The notes under the pieces: generated by a model | Database searches by the model: none | The model's input: only the letters and a program-made list of their open reading frames with translations | Told to the model about the DNA's origin: nothing | In this document: positions 5,482 through 6,582 of the stretch, one piece after another | How positions within the stretch are numbered: the first letter of the stretch is position 1 | Layout: every line of letters starts with the position of its first letter | NCBI GenBank assembly: GCA_900317015.1 | Contig: ONFH01000165.1 | Span: 1 to 6,582, forward strand | DNA: 6,582 bases | Origin: an uncultured Erysipelotrichaceae bacterium | GTDB taxonomy: Bacteria; Bacillota_I; Bacilli_A; Erysipelotrichales; Coprobacillaceae | Reading direction: 5' to 3' | Program-made: the position numbers and the translations under genes

Positions 5482-6582
5482 ATGGCACAATATGATTACT
5501 TAGTGGTAGGGGCTGGCCTTTTTGGCAGTATCTTTGCCCATGAAGCAAACAAGTTAGGAAAGAAAGTTTTAGTGATCGATAAGCGTGATCACATCGCTGG
5601 AAATATCTATACAAAGGAGATTGAAGGTATCAATGTCCATATGTATGGCGCTCATATCTTCCATACATCAAATAAGGAAGTCTGGCAGTATATCAATCAG
5701 TTTGCAGAATTTAACAGATTCACAAACAGTCCAATTGCCTACTATAAAGGACAGGTGTATAACTTACCATTCAATATGAACACGTGGTCTAAGTTATGGC
5801 CAGATGTGAGAACACCTAAGGAAGCCAAAGCGAAGATCGCAGCTGCCATCAAGGAAGCTAACATTACAGAACCTAAGAACTTAGAAGAACAGGCGATCTC
5901 ACTTGGTGGAAAACAGATCTATGAGATCTTTGTGAAAGGCTATACTCAGAAGCAGTGGGGCAGACCTTGTACAGAGTTACCTGCCTTCATTATTAAGCGA
6001 TTACCATTTAGATTCACTTATGATAATAACTACTTTAATGATGACTATCAGGGCATTCCTATCGGTGGTTATACAAAGATCATTGAAAAGATGTTAGATG
6101 GCATCGAAGTAAGATTAAATACAGACTTCTTAGAAAATAGAGAAGAATTTGAAAATATTGCCGACAAGATCGTCTATACTGGTATGATCGATCAGTACTA
6201 TGACTACAAGTTTGGTGAACTCGAATATCGTTCATTACGCTTTGAAACAGAAGTCTTAGATGAAGAAGACTACCAGGGCAATGCGGTCGTCAACTATGAG
6301 GAATATGAGATTCCTTATACAAGAATCATTGAACACAAGCATTTTGAATTTGGCAAACAGCCTAAAACTGTTATCACCCGTGAATATCCAGCCAACTGGA
6401 AGCGTGGGGATGAACCATACTATGCCGTCAATAATGATAAGAACAATGCTTTATATGCAAAATATAAAGCATTAGCTGATGAACAGAAGAAAGTGATCTT
6501 CGGTGGACGTCTTGGTATGTACAAGTACTTCGATATGGATGATACGATCGAAGCAGCACTCAAGTGTGTGAATGAAGAATTA
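5482..6582 (+). CDS. glf: UDP-galactopyranose mutase, 3' end cut by the window
   Basis: This flavoenzyme converts UDP-galactopyranose to UDP-galactofuranose, the donor for galactofuranose residues, and works in the cytoplasm with reduced FAD. The visible 367 codons contain the whole family pattern. These include the FAD-binding GAGLFG (10-15), DKRDHIAGN (33-41), YGAHIFHT (55-62), YNLPFNMNTW (93-102), KGYTQKQWG (152-160), R173 in IIKRLPFR, YTRIIEHKHF (279-288) with R281, REYPANWKRGDEPYY (300-314), and the C-terminal FGGRLGMYKYFDMD (340-353). The two arginines match the substrate-diphosphate arginines of characterised enzymes by position. Usual length is about 365-385 residues, so only the stop and perhaps a few residues are missing. 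The gene reaches base 6582 in frame without a stop. AAAGGAG (5469-5475), six bases before the ATG, sets the start. It is the third gene of the operon. A39 replaces the glycine more often seen in HIGGN, a mild variant. Confidence 0.97.
   Translation, partial: MAQYDYLVVGAGLFGSIFAHEANKLGKKVLVIDKRDHIAGNIYTKEIEGINVHMYGAHIFHTSNKEVWQYINQFAEFNRFTNSPIAYYKGQVYNLPFNMNTWSKLWPDVRTPKEAKAKIAAAIKEANITEPKNLEEQAISLGGKQIYEIFVKGYTQKQWGRPCTELPAFIIKRLPFRFTYDNNYFNDDYQGIPIGGYTKIIEKMLDGIEVRLNTDFLENREEFENIADKIVYTGMIDQYYDYKFGELEYRSLRFETEVLDEEDYQGNAVVNYEEYEIPYTRIIEHKHFEFGKQPKTVITREYPANWKRGDEPYYAVNNDKNNALYAKYKALADEQKKVIFGGRLGMYKYFDMDDTIEAALKCVNEEL

Noticed and set aside
5585..5779. Plus-strand open frames at 5585-5779 and 6260-6475
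   Set aside because: Both lie in another frame inside glf, whose own frame encodes an uninterrupted, fully conserved mutase.
5482..6582. Apparent lack of a stop codon in glf as a sign of a fusion or read-through
   Set aside because: The protein already reaches the usual family length at the window edge, so the missing stop is simply window truncation.
1..6582. CRISPR arrays, insertion sequences, tRNA or rRNA genes, attachment sites
   Set aside because: I saw no spaced direct repeats, transposase motifs, cloverleaf sequences or conserved rRNA stretches; the window is fully explained by polysaccharide genes and their spacers.

Overview
The window is part of a surface-polysaccharide (capsule or exopolysaccharide) locus of a low-G+C Gram-positive bacterium. 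The evidence is AT-rich spacers, AAGGAGG-like ribosome binding sites, TATAAT-type promoters, a CpsA-type LytR-CpsA-Psr (LCP) protein and a streptococcal/lactobacillal style of polymerase. The codon style and protein resemblances suggest the Bacillota, possibly the Erysipelotrichia; that placement is an inference, not a demonstration.

Layout, all on the + strand: (1) 1-119 is a non-coding leader with a small palindrome and a promoter. (2) 120-1385 is a polytopic membrane protein, most likely the Wzy repeat-unit polymerase. (3) 1386-1492 is a spacer with a second promoter. (4) 1493-3112 is a CpsA-like LCP transferase, closed by a clear intrinsic terminator at 3116-3140. (5) 3113-3302 is the busiest spacer: the terminator, a long inverted repeat, two promoter candidates in tandem and a possible 18-codon leader ORF. 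(6) 3303-4697 is a WbaP/CpsE-type polyprenyl-phosphate sugar-1-phosphate transferase. It overlaps by 4 bases (7) 4694-5470, a DUF4422 glycosyltransferase. An 11-base gap leads to (8) 5482 to the window end, UDP-galactopyranose mutase (glf), which lacks only its stop codon and perhaps a few residues.

Together the genes outline a Wzx/Wzy-type pathway. The sugar transferase loads the first sugar on undecaprenyl phosphate. The DUF4422 enzyme probably adds another sugar, and Glf supplies UDP-galactofuranose. The polymerase joins flipped repeat units, and the LCP protein attaches the chain to the cell wall. The flippase, tyrosine-kinase regulators and remaining glycosyltransferases are not in the window.

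I found no clearly new biological system. The points most worth a second look are the structured spacer before the sugar-transferase operon, a strong GATC / codon-pair bias confined to coding sequence, and the DUF4422-glf pairing.
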